Below are positions 26,014 through 45,784 of a DNA stretch of 64,000 nucleotides, piece by piece; positions within the stretch are counted from its first letter, which is position 1, and every line of letters begins with the position of its first letter. Made by a program: the position numbers and the translations under genes. The DNA is from Glossina fuscipes (Eukaryota > Arthropoda > Insecta > Diptera > Glossinidae): the NCBI RefSeq assembly GCF_014805625.2, contig NW_023998417.1:10526744-10590743 (forward strand), read 5' to 3'. Below the pieces are notes generated by a model, which had not been told where the DNA came from, made no database searches, and was given only the letters and a program-made list of their open reading frames with translations.

Positions 26014-26175
26014 CAAATGGCTCTAAGTCTATAACTGAAAAAATCTGCACCGTATGCGGTAAAGGACTGGCAACAAATTGGGCAGTTTGAAATTGGTTTG
26101 CTGAAGGCACGACCTTAAAGATGAAACGACGACCATCTTTTTAGACCAATATTGAAGCGAAATCCAGGCCAATTA
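26014..26175 (+). mobile_element. Decayed mariner-like transposase fragment
   Basis: In one frame this reads as the N-terminal helix-turn-helix region of a mariner transposase: KICTVCGKGLATNWAV, a stop, NWFAEGTTLKMKRRPSF, a stop, then TNIEAKSRP. The pattern I-C-x-V-x-G-x-G ... N-W-F ... L-K ... R-x-P is typical of mariner (known family pattern). At least two in-frame stops make it a fossil. No terminal inverted repeats or catalytic DDD part were found nearby. Confidence 0.5.
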
Positions 26176-27784
26176 ATAAGGGGTATGACAATCTTTCGCT
26201 GTCAGTAAATGAGCTTCGTACAGATCTCCCTCCTTATCGGAAACAATATTCATTACGAAGAATTTGTTGACTGTCCCTTTCATTCTTCAAGAAGACTCAC
26301 AATTCAAAGATCTTTTTATTTTGTTTTTTAAGAATATTGAAATATTTTAATGATCAGGCAATTAATATAAAAAATGTGACCTAAACCATAAGGTAGTTAA
26401 AAATACATCCCTTAAAGAACACGGGCAAGAGTTTCTAAGCAAATCAAATTTCTAACCAAAGAAGGAGCTTGATCAATTTGGAAGACGAAACATCCCTGAT
26501 ATGATGGTCTATAAAAAACGATGCCTTAGATATGATAGACGGTAACTACTATTTCTTCACTATTATGCTCGAGCCAAACACTATTGCCTTACTCTCATCG
26601 TTTCGGTAAAGATATTACAAAGTCAGTTAACTGTGTATGCTGAGCATATACGCGTCGTGATTCGTCTACTGTCCTTGTCAGATTTACTCATCAAATTTTG
26701 TCATTTCGAATATGTTGTCATTATAAAATAATAATATCTTACACTCACTCTATGTTTGACAAGTGTGCGACGAGTATATTGGTAAAGAGGTCGACACAGT
26801 TAACTGGTTTAAGATATTTAATAATACATTAATAGGTGCAACATATATAGCATTGATATTATTTAGAAGATATTAATTTCAAATTTCGCGTAGACAAATG
26901 CGCGAGAGTGATAATGCAACGGAATATTTAAAGTTCAAATGATTAGGCGAAAATTCAAACTCGTCCTTGCCGCTTCAGTAAAAGAAGAGAGAGAAATTAA
27001 GGGAAACAAAAACCATAGGAGAAAAAGAGTCTTCCGCATCTTCCTTTTTATCTCTTTTATACTCTAGCAGAAGAAGAAGCAGCTCTAAAGAGACTGTTCA
27101 AATATATTAATAAAGAGTAAAAATGAAGTGAGTGAACTGTTAAGTAATTAATAAAAATCTTCACGATGCTTATAAATTCGCTAGAACACCATGATTGATT
27201 GATGATGTTGACTCTAGAAATTGATATTTTTTGTACGCGTCTGCAATCCTGTAAGAATACGTGGGATGGGAAGGGATGTTCTTTTGATCTCAATTCTTTT
27301 CGTTATTTTTTTTTTTTTTTTCATTTCTAGGGGGGAATGGCAGTGATTGAATTATACATACTCGTGTGCATGTGTGTATGTGTGGATGCATTTACGGATT
27401 TATCACTTTTTGTATTTAGGATGTTTTTTTTCTTTTCTTTCGCTCTTTTTTCCCTTTACCACATTACAATGATTTTCCGTAATGGTTGTCTTGTCTTTTA
27501 TGGCATTTGTGTAGAGATTCTTATTTTTGGAATAAAGTTCGTATGTAATATATTTAAAAAAGTTGATATTTGATTTGTATTCTGGCACACTTCTAATGCA
27601 TATGTCCTTATATTTGAATGCTTTGTTCCCTTGTATGAGTTAATTATTTAATGGGCATAGTTTTTTGTTTTCCTTGGTTTTTTTTTTTTTTTCTTAGAAT
27701 GTGCGCGCGCAAGAGAGAATGAGATAAAGTGATTTCTTTCGACTTAATTTTTAAAAAAATATTTAGTTTATAAAAGGGAAATTT

Positions 27785-34104
<6,320 letters not shown>

Positions 34105-34158
34105 TCATTTAGAAGATGGTATATTGTGGCTAAGCTCTTAGGCGATAAAATTATTATG

Positions 34159-34213
34159 TACGATGATGATGATGCTGATGATGCTGATGATGCTGATGAT
34201 GCTGATGATGATG
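34159..34213. repeat. GAT/GCT trinucleotide microsatellite
   Basis: Tandem gatgatgct units (9-base period), about six copies, just upstream of the Task6 start codon on its 5' side. It lies in a + strand open frame (poly-Asp/Ala) that has no other support. Confidence 0.8.
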
Positions 34214-35458
34214 CGTTAATGATGGTCAGGAAAGTCTTTAGAGTTTTTCTCCTTTTTTTTTTATTATCAATGAATGCAATAGTGTCGGTAAACGTAAACT
34301 TTGCATTTTATCACAACCTAGCAACCATATATATAGAATGAACCAACCAAGCAATTGTTGTTCTCAGAACATTTGAAATGCAACTTACGGTGTACAACTT
34401 TTTATTGGGGGATAAACGATAAACACTTTATCACAAATACACTTTGATAGCACTATAAACTATAACATAACTGTTTGGCACATATTCAACATATTGAAGT
34501 AAGCATTGGAGCATACGGAAGAATTCTTTTTACACTTCAATCACTTGCTCACTCGCTCACTCGCTCACTCACATTTACATGCACTTCCCTTATCTGCATC
34601 AATAATGCAGATTTTTTAACTGCATTAACTGATTTTTTATTTCCTTCTTCTCTCGTTCACATTTGCGATCGAGAAAGACGCAATTTACTTGTTTATGTCT
34701 ATAATCGATGTGAATATGAATTCCACTTTCTTCAAGTTTTCAATAATTTGCAATCAAATATTAAAAAAAAAAAGGCTATAAAATTGTTAACATCAAAAAA
34801 ACAAAAAAAAAATGTGGAAAACATAATTAGTTCATTAAAACATATATTTATATACACATGTAATAATAATAGTAGCAACGATAAGCATAATTGAGTTTTT
34901 ATTTTTACTCATTTTACAGTTTAACGGCTCTTTGCTTCTTGCTCTAAGCGAAGAGTCAAGAGAGTTAGATGTAATTTTTAAGTTTTTATTGATTATTTAA
35001 AAATGTTTTCGATGTTTTGAGATTAGTTTTCTTTAGACAGGAAACGGATGAATGAATATTTTTACTGTTATTTATTATGTATATAGGTATTTATGTATAT
35101 TTGTAATTTATTATATTCTTATTAAAGCCAATGAGAGAATATTGCGATATTTTTATTTATTTTATAGTTTGACTGGCTGCATATTATGTGCCATAGATTT
35201 AAATGACACAGGGTGGACATCCTAAACACCACCATCGATAACAACAATAACAACAGGCAACTAGTTTGACAGTTTCACGCATATTTCAATGTTTATAATA
35301 ACTACCTGTTTGCCTTACATCTATCTACTTTACCTAAATGATGTTTCAAGATGAATTAATAATTTAATGAATTCGATTGTTTGTAATGATTTTAAATGAT
35401 TTATATCGCTTTTCATCGAGCAAGTTACTGCAAAATGGAATGAATGGTAGCGAAGGAA

Positions 35459-35493
<35 letters not shown>
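35459..35493. repeat. (AT)n microsatellite
   Basis: About 17 TA units, no coding context. Confidence 0.8.
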
Positions 35494-35498
<5 letters not shown>

Positions 35499-38400
35499 GG
35501 CGTATGGGCGAAAGCAAAGAATCTCGAGTAGCAACTCAATCGTCGTGGGTGCGAATCTCAAGTGCGATAGAGTCAATAGCCTTAGACTTTAGCCTGTGAA
35601 TTTATTACTCTGACTACGTTAATAATGTTAATATATGTATATAGAGAGATTTGCTGCCAATATTCTATGATTCTTTTTTAGGTTTATCGTAAACGCGGAT
35701 CTGAAATATGATATCCAACACGGAAACATAATGGACCATATCGTCGATATTGTTTATGTTAAATATATTCTAGCAACAATTAATCTTTATCCTTCTACAC
35801 TCCACTACAAAATGTATGATCTTTTAAATTAAAATATAAATATATTTATATATTTTCCAAATGTCAACTCATTTCGATATTCTCTTTGTGTCTATTTATG
35901 TAAGTTATGATATATTTATCACACTATAATGGTATACACATTAAATACGTCACTTGCAACATTTTCTCTTCTCAATGATGTATATCAAGTACATATGTAT
36001 ACAAATATGTCTATGGGTTGGTTTATCTTCTATGAAATGCAATGTTAAGCATGGAAGCGTAAATGTTACTTTAGGCAAACTCCGACCAATCGCTTTATAT
36101 ATAACATGCATTGTATTGTTTATAAATATAATCCCAAAATGAAGATATAGTTTGCAGATATAGTTTATAGCATTTGAGGAGAAAAGAATAAAATTTTAAG
36201 CTTCGTATAGAAACTCTTCTCTTGGTTGTAAATTTGAGGAATTGTATGCCACTACTTAGGGAAAACAAATGCACAGAAGGTTCGAATTTTTTTTTATATT
36301 TTTTAATGCCTACAGCCGGCTCTTATACGATATTTCATAATTTCGCCATAAGACAAAGAATCTTATACCGTATCGTCGAATACCATACTGTAATGCATTG
36401 TAAAGCTTTTCTTTTTTATATAATGTCCCGGCCCCTCTTCCTCTCTTCCTCTTTGTTTATGTAGGATTTTTAAAGAGCAATTCGCAAAATTTTGCTTTCA
36501 TTGATCCAATTTTGGAACTAACCACGACAATGGCGGTAAAAGAAACATTTCAGATTAATCTGGCCTTCTTGTACTATGAGTCTTGTAAACGTTATGCTAA
36601 CGCGGACAAAGTATGGAAAAACATGACATAATCGATTCCGCTATTCATCTCCTGGAGCCTTTCCAATGTAAACACTTTACATATGATATCCTAATTGTAT
36701 TTCTCTCTATCTCTATGCTAGATGTAAAGCACAAATATATGGAAGCACTATAAGAACGCTACAGTCCTCAGTAAGCTGAATCAACAAACGGCGCTTGTAA
36801 ATATTTTTAAAAAAATGTTATATAAATATCTACAATAGATTGTAAGTAAGATTATGAATCAGTCACGCCTATTTCGGCCTTCGTCAGCTAACAATGTATA
36901 CAGCATGCAAGCAATTTTTGCCAGTAGCAATGGCTGGACGAGCAAGCGAATTAATTACTGCTTTCTTATACGAAATCTTTATTTTATGCATCAATTTCGC
37001 AAGACCACAACCTACTATAGTCTGAACTTGGTCTGTCGCTCTCGTCAAATTTGTTTTTGTAAAGCAATTTTTGCTAGCGTAAAGATTCGAACGGATGGAT
37101 TGACGTTCGCCTTTTAATCTTATCCTAAACTAATCCATTAATTCAAGCGAAATGAAAAAGTCTAATGGAAAGCCGTTACACCTGCATACAGGTAAGAAGT
37201 ACTGTTTATTCCAATAATCATCAACCAATTCGTCTTAACTAATATTATATTGCGGACGTTTCTGATGATGAATGCTGTCGCAAGACCAAACTGCTTGTGC
37301 TTTTTTATTGTAAATGAAATTAAATATAGAAATTCGAGAACTAAAAAAAAAAAAAAACATTTATTTAATGTTGAAATTTGAACTTCTCTGTTGAAGAATG
37401 TCAGACTTTGGCTTGGAGTTGCTATGTTATTTATAGCATTTATAGCAGAGAAATATTTTGCATTCGTTTTGCTTTACAGCAAATATGCTTAATTTAGGCA
37501 AGACCTGCTGGTTAGATCTTCCACGTATTAAGACATATATAAAAACTCGACAGAATTGTGCAAAGAGGTAGCAAAAATACTCGTCTTTAGGGAGGAGAAA
37601 TTAGTGCTGCATCCATCTGTTATCAAATCAATCCAAAATCCGCGACCAGCATCTTGCATCTCCAGATATCATAAAATAACTAAACAGGACTTTGCAATTG
37701 CCTAAGTTTACTTAAATCTTCATTCTCTGTGTTTTCGAAAGTCGTGATGATTCGAGAAACAAGTTACAATTGCACAAAATGCCGCAGCATGACTCGCATG
37801 CGGCGTTCGTTTCGAGATTCCGAAATGCCAATGAATTTACGACTGATAATCAAAGTCAGACGAAGTCAGACACAGTTCTCAAGAACTAGAAAAAGATAAT
37901 AACGCAAGCTTAGACGGTAAGAAATAACAAAGAAAACTTTGAATTTCACAAATCCCCTACTTCGAGAAGTTTTATTACAGATTTTTACGTAGAATAAACA
38001 TTAATAAACACTAATGAGTATTTGCACTTTTAAGCAGGAAACATTCGTAGAGCCTTAAATGGAAAAACTACCTTAAGAATGCAAATCATAATTGAGAAAA
38101 ATGAAAGCAAAAAAGAAAAGTTTTTTAACGTGTTTTATAAATCCTCTTCTGAACACTTGAATTGCATTCGTTTGCTTAGTCCTTTTTCAAATAATTTTCT
38201 CATTTTTTTTTTTTTTTTTTTTTTGTTTATCGTTGTAAAAACTACACCAGCTTAATATAGGTTACCTGTTTTTTCTTTTTTTTTTTTTTTCTTTTTTATG
38301 TCTGCTATTTAGAGCTGTGTAGAGTGTTGTGTTTGTGCGTTGTATGAGATGTGAAGTGTAATGAATAATATTCCTAGACTGAATGTTATATTAATTAATT

Positions 38401-39822
38401 AGGAACTTTAAAGGAAAAAGTATGTCGTTTTCATTACAATTTTATTGTATGATACTAATTTTGTATGGCATCGTTATTTATGCGTTGACGCTGACACTGA
38501 AATGGCCATCATTCACTTTAACGTAATTAAAAATTTCGTTTAGTTCGAGAATTACACAGTTATTCACACACATATATATTATTTTATTTACGGACACTTT
38601 TTTTTATTTTTTAAAAAGTACGTAGACAATCAATTACACGGACTGAGTTTGCATCTCTTGTGGTTTTTGTTACTGCGTTATTGTTGTACGCATGGATAAC
38701 GTTAGAGAACAGAATATTAAAAGGCAGCAACAACAGAAATCATTTATTGTAGTCTTTACGTATATATCCATGTATATAACCATTATGTAAAGTTAACACA
38801 CACGAACACAAAAGGATACAACCTTTTATATTTTATGTCACTTTTTTTCTATTCCACATTACAAAAAAAAAAGATGCTTTATTTATTCATATATTTTTCA
38901 TTAAAATAATATACTAATTTTTTTAAATTAATATATATTTAACTCCTTTCTTTCTTTCTTCTTAAAATGCAATATATTTGGCAGAATAGGGAACTTGTGC
39001 AGAAAATTTTTCCTTCATAATGTAAAAAAAAAAAGGAATTGAACAACTTCTTTAATAGTTTCTATTTTGTTTTGCCGTAAATCTCGTAGTATATTTGTTG
39101 TATGTGCCGAATAGCAGGAGGATACTTATAGGATAGGATACTTAGATTTTAAACACGTTTTCTCTATATATTTAAACGTAAAGTAAATAACAAATCTGGC
39201 AAAGCTTGGTAAAAGAATTAACTGAATTATTCCACATTGTTTGTATATATTTTAAACTTGGCACTTCTATTAGTAAGCTTTTTTCTTGCTTGTCTCATTG
39301 ACAACACTGTTAAAATAGTGAGTGCAAGAGCGGAGATTCCTTCCTTTTGCTCTCTCCCGTTCTCTCTCCTTCTAAACTTGGTTACTTGGCAGCAGTGAGT
39401 CTGTACTGACATCCTGGGGAAGTAATCACGTAACTGAAAGTTAACTTTCGCCGTTTTTGCGAAATAGCTGAATACAAGAGCGAATGCTAAATTATTCATA
39501 TCTGATTACTTCCCTCAATCGTTTAACGAGAAAGAGAGAGAGAGGGAGAGAAAGAGATTGTGATATTGGTACATTTTCAATGAAAGAGTAATAAGGTAAA
39601 GCAAGAATTGTTAGTAAAGTAAGAGTAACCGTTTTTATCAGGGATGTTTAATCCAATTTCAATAAAAGCTGTTTCTTTTTTTTTTTATAAACTATATTTT
39701 ATTTTCAGGACAAAGAAATTCATATACAGAAATGATTTATCATAAAAATACCCAAAAATATAATAACGATTATTAAGAGTTTGTAAGCTTCGAAGAATAA
39801 AAAAAAATATCCTTCAAATTAA

Positions 39823-42080
39823 TTAATCATCATTTAATACAATATTACAACCTAGTAATCCGCGGCCAGACCAACTTTGCGGTATTAACATCATATCCAA
39901 GACTATTCCGTTGCGCAAAACTCGTAACGGAATTTTTTGATTTTGCATATGCTTTACAAGTGCTCCTATGGATTGCAGGTCACCATTAAAATTGCTTGAA
40001 GTAATTGTACCAAAACGCGCTATATGGTCATCATTACGTAAACCCTAAATGAAACATTTTAAAAAGCGAAATATTTTTTATATGTATGGTCTTTTGGGCA
40101 AAAAATGAGTATTCTTATTATTATGATCTTTTTTTAAGGCCAAAGTCTCCTTTGCGTGAATAATGCATTCTCCAGTTTGTCGCTACTTGCTTTCTTCCGG
40201 TAAAAAAGAGAGACAGGTCATAAGGGTGAAACAAAAGAAAAACAAGAACGGACCTTTAATTTAAAAAAAACACTTGAAAAATATTTAGTTTGCATGCTCT
40301 ATTACATGGGATGGGCATGACCAATTCCTCCACTTTCGTACACGCACTATAGAGTGTTTAAGTTTATCATCATACTTTTTCTTTCTGGTAGTTTTGAAAT
40401 AATGAGTAAAAACCAATTTTCTTGCTTCTAGAAATAGAGGCATTCCCATGCATCATGGGCGCGTCTATTGGCCGTTTACGTCGTATGGTGCGGATATGTT
40501 CATCCGTGCGATCAGAAGAATGTTTACAACAGATAATACATAGAAAACTAAGCTTAGATGGATCCAAAATTTGACACTAGTCAAGGTTATATATGTTTGC
40601 AGAGTCTCTGAAGCTTCCTTTCTCCCTCCCTTGCTGGTGAGTATAAAAAAAGCACAGCTTTAAAGAGGTATTACAAGGCGATTAATACTACGTCTTAAAC
40701 AATTTTTGTGCCTGGTTCGTCTCATAACAAGGACAATTGCAAGATTACGATTACAAATGTTGTACGTTTACCGGTATGTTATACCTCCGCCGATTGACGT
40801 AAGCAATAGGCTGTTCATTGTCTTGGCCAGGTTTACATTTGTTCGGGCCAATTCAGCAATGGTCGTTAAAGTTAAATGTCGGGACTCAAGCACGGAGATC
40901 CTCCTAGGCAATCTATGTCGAATTTTATCTTTTATATATTTTGCTTTTACTTATTCTTCATTCATGTGTAAGGACTTTCACTTTGAAATTTTAAATAGAT
41001 GGATAAGTGGAGAGAAAGAATTCTTATATAACTTTGGATTTCTCGCAATTGACTTTTTTACTGACATCCTCCAAGTCAGTTACTAATTCCAAGTCATTAC
41101 GCACAACTGTTACAATTGGCCTTCTGGGTCGTCTAAATTAGTTTTCAAAGAGTCCTTGTACTTCAGTGCTCTTGAACTTAGTGATTTTTAAAAGTGGTAA
41201 GTGAACATGCAAAAGCGGTACAATATTGGCACACTTTCTTCCTTACACATTATTTATAAAAAAATATAAAAACCCATATCCAGTCTCCGTTAAAAATATA
41301 AAAATCTATATCCGATCTCTGTTACAAATGTAAAAACTTCTATGTAGTCTGTGTTGAATAAATAGTATGTGTTGAGAACAACGAGAGAGAACTCGAATCG
41401 ACTTCCATCGACGTGTGGACACTCTTTCTGGGACGTCCTGAATGATTTCTAGGTGAGGAATGTATCAACACGTGCTCTCCGGCATTAGCAAGAGGCACGC
41501 ATTGGACACATGTTTATTTAAACTTGAGTTATTTGGTTTCCGCCCAACAACTCACCGCTTTTTCTGCCGGAGAACCGGGAGCAACATGATTTACTCTGAC
41601 TATAACCTTGAGATCTATTTCAGAAATAGACGGCTGATCCTCTTGCGATGAATCCTCCATTGTCTCATTGTCGGCATCTTGTTGTTGAGCTTGCTCCGTT
41701 TGCTCGCCACTTCCAGTTTCTGCATGTAATTTATGCATGAGTTTCTCAATTTCATTCATCAATGCTTTATGATCGTTTTGCAAGCAAATTATTTGTTGTC
41801 TTGCTTGGCGTACTTGATGCACATCTATATCATTGCGTGGATATCCTTCAACATCCACCAGAGGACCATGCATTCCTATATCGGCATTCTTTAAATGTTA
41901 AAAACATTCTCTGCTTTAAGCTTCTTTACAAAATAATCCATTTAGATTAACACACAGAAACACACATACATTTATCAAGATTTGGCCAAAGTCATTAATC
42001 CTGGCCTCCAATCTATCCTTGTCGGAGATCAATTGTAATAATTTCTCTCTGGTTGGATTAGGATTCGGTACACCACCCAT
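39823..42080 (-). CDS. PSMD9: PSMD9 / p27, 26S proteasome base assembly chaperone
   Basis: Three exons, 42080-41970, 41888-41556 and 40044-39823, all phase 0, give 221 aa (human 223). The protein (yeast Nas2) is a chaperone for assembly of the Rpt4-Rpt5 module of the proteasome base. The N-terminal helical hairpin includes LQLISDKDRLEARI and VHQVRQARQQIICLQNDHKAL, with the conserved MHGPLVDVEGYPRNDIDV between. A Gln/Glu/Asp-rich linker follows. The C-terminal PDZ domain runs from VRVNHVAPGSPAEKAGLRND through IARFG...NF...IGALV to the family-typical end SWSGRGLLGCNI. Intron 2 (41555-40045, 1.5 kb) holds a three-unit 32-base tandem repeat and unrecognised open frames. The start codon is 488 bases from the divergent DCAF10 start. 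Confidence 0.93.
41266..41361. repeat. 32-base tandem repeat, three units
   Basis: Units start at 41266, 41298 and 41330 and share ataaaaacc/tctatatcc-g-tctc-gtta-aaat. Each differs by several substitutions. Lies in PSMD9 intron 2; no coding role. Confidence 0.75.
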
Positions 42081-42568
42081 AATGTACGATTTTGTGATTT
42101 TAATTATTTTTCTAAGAATTTTTAGTTTTAAATTTGTTGTGTTTAATCGAGGAAAATAACAAATCAAATTATTGAAAGAATGTTAATGAATTCGTGACAG
42201 ATTCGCAATATTGTTATCGCTGACTAGACTAGACGGAGTATATTTTCGGCAACCCCATCGAACAGCTGTTTTCATTGTCAGAAAATACTTATAAGAGATG
42301 TCTTGATTTCACTTTTGCGATTTTTGTGCTTTAATTAAATATACAAAAAATTCCTCAATTATCCTTGAGATTAATATTAAAGTCTTTAACAATTTAATTT
42401 GATATAACAAGTCCTAAAGTGTAACGAAACAACACTGGCAAGATCTATTATAGATATAAAAATATTCTAAAGTTATTTTAAGGCCGGGTCTAGGGCAAAC
42501 TTTGATTAAAGTAAGAAAAAAAGAAAAGGAAAATAGAGTAAAGTTCTTTTTACGTGCTAAAGCAGAAA
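42081..42568. promoter_or_regulatory. Divergent promoter of PSMD9 and DCAF10
   Basis: 488 bases between two start codons pointing away from each other must contain both promoters and 5' UTRs. A CAGCTG E-box-like palindrome sits at about 42263. No TATA box was assigned. Function is inferred from arrangement. Confidence 0.6.
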
Positions 42569-44875
42569 ATGAGTTTGAACAGATGGATACAAAGACGGGA
42601 ATATGGCTGGCCATTGCAACGAGGAGATCGCGACTTAATAATGCATCGTGTTTACAGTTCAATACAAGATCATAAGCATTGGAATGATTTGAACAATAAA
42701 CCCAATCAAGTCTCAGAGTTTGGAGCAGTGTTTAATTTGGAATTCTCACCAGAAGGGTACCTCCTAAATATCTAATCTCTTCAACTCGGAAAAAAGCACT
42801 AATAACTTATGATGAATACATATTATTTTTCCAGCAATGTCCTTGTAGCTGCCTGTGAGAAGAAATCTATATTGCTATTTGATGCTATAACTACCAAACA
42901 GACTCACAAGATAACTGATGCACACTCAGACAATGTCAATTGTATCAAGTACGGATTCATTTCATTCATTCTTGAGTTTTTGCATTTTTCTTTTAATTGA
43001 TTTTTCTTAAGATTTTTAGATGACCGTATGTTCGCTACATGCTCCGATGATACAACGGTAGCTTTATGGGATTTACGTTATTTGAAAATGAAAGTGCGGA
43101 GCCTACATGGCCACTCTAATTGGGTTAAAAATATTGAATATTCGCAAAATGACAAACTGTTAGTCACATCAGGTTTCGACGGCAGTATATTTACGTGGGA
43201 CATTAACTCTCATACCGAGCAGGGTTTAATATATCAAAAAGTTTTTCATACCAGCGGCCTTATGCGTTGCCGTTTATCGCCTGATGGCAGTAAATTGGTG
43301 ATTTGTTCCACTGGTGGTTATCTCATGATCATACATAGTTTAGATCTGACGACACTTCATAAAGATTTATGTGGCTTTAGGGTGAGGTCGTTAATATTGA
43401 CTAATCAGATTTTTTAATATCGTTATGGGTTATATAGCCTAGCATGTATCGTTTAATGCAAATGGGTCATCAGTATATACCACAAGCTGCTAAATTTGAT
43501 CATGTTTTCTCTAAGAAACAAAAAAAAAATCGTGTTGAACTCGTCACCGATTTCCCTGAAGACAATGATGCTGAAGTTGTTTTAGCATTACAGGTCAGAG
43601 AAACAAAAAAGAGAAAAAGCAAATTTGATAGCAAGTTATATAAAAATTATTTACTAATTAGATTCATCCCTGTGGCCATTCAATACTAAGTCGTAATATA
43701 AGTTATGATGAAAAAACTGAATGGTCTTGTATACATAACATTAATGAAGAACCAGGAGATATTACTGAACGCATTGTGGACACTACTTCGTCACGTCGAA
43801 AACGCAAACTAACATGTGGGAGTAATGATGAGTTACCCAATCATCTGGCAGATGAGGAAAGTGGCGATTCTACAGATGAAGTACGTTACAGCATAAGTCG
43901 CAGACAACGTACATTGAGGCCACGTTTAACTGGTAGAACTGGTAGGTTAATTAATTTATTGTTGCGTTTTCTCAATAATTTATTATGTTTTCTTTCATGC
44001 AAATAGCTCCACCTCCTCCACCTCCTCCCCCACCACCCATATCAAGTTCTTCTACAAGTTCTTCAAACAATGCTAACTTACAAAATAATGACCAACAACA
44101 AGTAGCAAATCGTCCAGAATCGTTTGTGCCCGATATCTGGGCAGCAGAAGTTACCGTTGAAGAGCGAGCTATACGTCAGAATAGAGCACGCACTTCTAAT
44201 TCAGTAACTGGTTATAATTATGTATACGCTATAAGCAGTGGCGTGCTGCCAGCAGCGGCAGCTAGTTTAGCGACTGCACAACGTAACAGCACTGGCAATG
44301 CTTCTTTAAGGGGAAGCAACAACACAAACAGTAGCAATAATAGTAATAGTAACTCTAGACGACGTATTTCTTTATCTTTAAACAATGACGGCGAGTCACC
44401 CTCTATTCGCTTACGTTCATCGTTTTCGGATCTCGACCCTTCTAATGATGGTAGCAGCACTTCTAGCAGTGACTCACCGCCACCCATACCAATTGAACGT
44501 ATTCGTGTGCGGGCTTGTCAGTACGGTGGACGACAGATATTTCAAAATCCCAAAAAACTAATGTACTACATTGTTGAACCTAATAAGGGTAAAGGCTTTA
44601 TTAAGGAGCCTTGCTTTTCGGCCGATGGTCGTATCATATGCTCGCCATACGATAACGGTATACGATTGTTGGGCTTTACAGATACGTGTTCAGAATATCC
44701 GCGTCATAGCAGTGCGATTGAAGTGATTAAACGCGAGCCACGTCCACTGGTAGTGATCAAGGAGATCAAAGTTCATCAAAACATTGTATTAAGTACGAAG
44801 TTTAGCCCTCGCGAACCCTTACTTGTTACCGGTTGTAAAAATGGTAAAATTGTATGGTATCATCCCAATTTATAA
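42569..44875 (+). CDS. DCAF10: DCAF10 (WDR32), CUL4-DDB1 ubiquitin ligase WD40 receptor
   Basis: Six exons, 42569-42756, 42835-42948, 43012-43381, 43438-43593, 43662-43941 and 44007-44875, give 658 aa. DCAF10 is a WD40 substrate receptor for CRL4 ligases. The N-terminal WD block matches human DCAF10 closely: GAVFNLEFSPEG, VLVAACEKKSILLFDAI, FATCSDDTTVALWDLRYL, SLHGHSNWVKNIEY, VTSGFDGSIFTWDIN. The C-terminal WD block is also typical: KGFIKEPCFSADGRIICSPYDN, IRLLGF and VHQNIVLSTKFSPREPLLVTGC...NGKIVWYHPN. Between them lies a long disordered insert; exon 6 opens with Ala and about ten Pro, then Ser/Asn runs. The start codon (aaaATGAG) is the first in-frame ATG; the same frame extends a few codons upstream without another ATG. 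AATAAA lies just after the stop. Confidence 0.92.
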
Positions 44876-44893
44876 AATAATTCAAAGGACAAG

Positions 44894-44899
44894 AATAAA
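44894..44899 (+). terminator. Poly(A) signal AATAAA of DCAF10
   Basis: Hexamer 19 bases after the DCAF10 stop codon, implying a very short 3' UTR if used. Positional assignment. Confidence 0.45.
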
Positions 44900-45784
44900 C
44901 AAAGGACATGATACGGAAAAAAGTTCTTCAATAAAAGCAGATAACAGATGAATTTCTATGAATATCCGTAATCCTGTTGGCGGACTTATTTCTTTTGGCC
45001 ATTTTTTGGTAATTGTACTAACGAAATACTTCTTTTTTTTTTTGTAAGAAATTTTACGATGGCGCATTTGATGTGGTATTTGATCGGTTGAAAAGTATCT
45101 TTAATTTCGAAAGCTATTTACCGTAAAGTAAACTAACTGACTAAGACGTCAAATACCCGATTTCAATATTCATTCTATTTTTTATTTATTTTTTGTTTGT
45201 TACTTTTATTCCTTTTGTTAAATTTTTTTCACTTAGAGCGAAAAGAAAACCCCCTTAAGTACATACATTATATATTATAACTTCCAACCGATCATATTTC
45301 ATCCATTCTCATTTTTCAAACGAGTGATTTTTACATATTTATTATGTATGCTTCTTTATTGTGGTATTAAATATTAAAAAAGCAAATTCGTTACAGCATT
45401 CATAGCTGAGAGAGTTCGTACCGAAATCTTACGCTTCTAGAGTAGTGGTGATAATTTAAAGTTGAAAAAGATTCAAAAATTGTTTAAGAAGAACAAGAAC
45501 AAAAACGACTTAAATATGTAAATGAATTCCTTTTCTGTTATATTAGGATACACACAATATACGTAGTACCTACTACAGGTACATATGTATATTTGAGTGT
45601 ATTTTCTTGGTCGACGATGAAAAAGAGAGAGAAAAAAAAAAAAGAAAGAAAAAGAAAACTTAAACTAGAAAAAAATTATTAATTATAATTATAATTATTG
45701 TATATAATTATCGTGTTGGGAATCGCAAAACTTAAACCAATTATGAAGTGAAGAATTTGTATTTTCCCCCATGGGGCCACATTT
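44900..45784. other. Convergent spacer between DCAF10 and Prp39
   Basis: Under 0.9 kb holding the 3' ends of two converging genes, with A-rich and TAATTA-type runs (about 45630-45715). No gene seen. Confidence 0.55.

Larger units (their letters stand above)
22225..27784. other. Gap between Skp2 and Task6 with decayed repeats
   Basis: About 5.6 kb between converging genes. Contents seen: a diverged copy of the dispersed calyptrate-type repeat (about 23660-23895), a GA microsatellite (about 24465-24490), an (ATA)n run (about 24909-24933), T/C-rich tracts near 25280-25320, and a decayed mariner-like transposase fragment (about 26014-26175). Other open frames are short and unrecognised. The Task6 3' UTR must start at its right edge. 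Confidence 0.5.

Noticed and set aside
34145..34230. Poly-Asp/Ala open frame near Task6
   Set aside because: Produced by the GATGATGCT microsatellite; no coding support.
39227..39499. 90-codon minus-strand open frame downstream of PSMD9
   Set aside because: No recognisable domain; compositional bias only.
40706..41086. 126-codon + strand open frame in PSMD9 intron 2
   Set aside because: No domain, no splice or promoter support, and it lies antisense within an intron.
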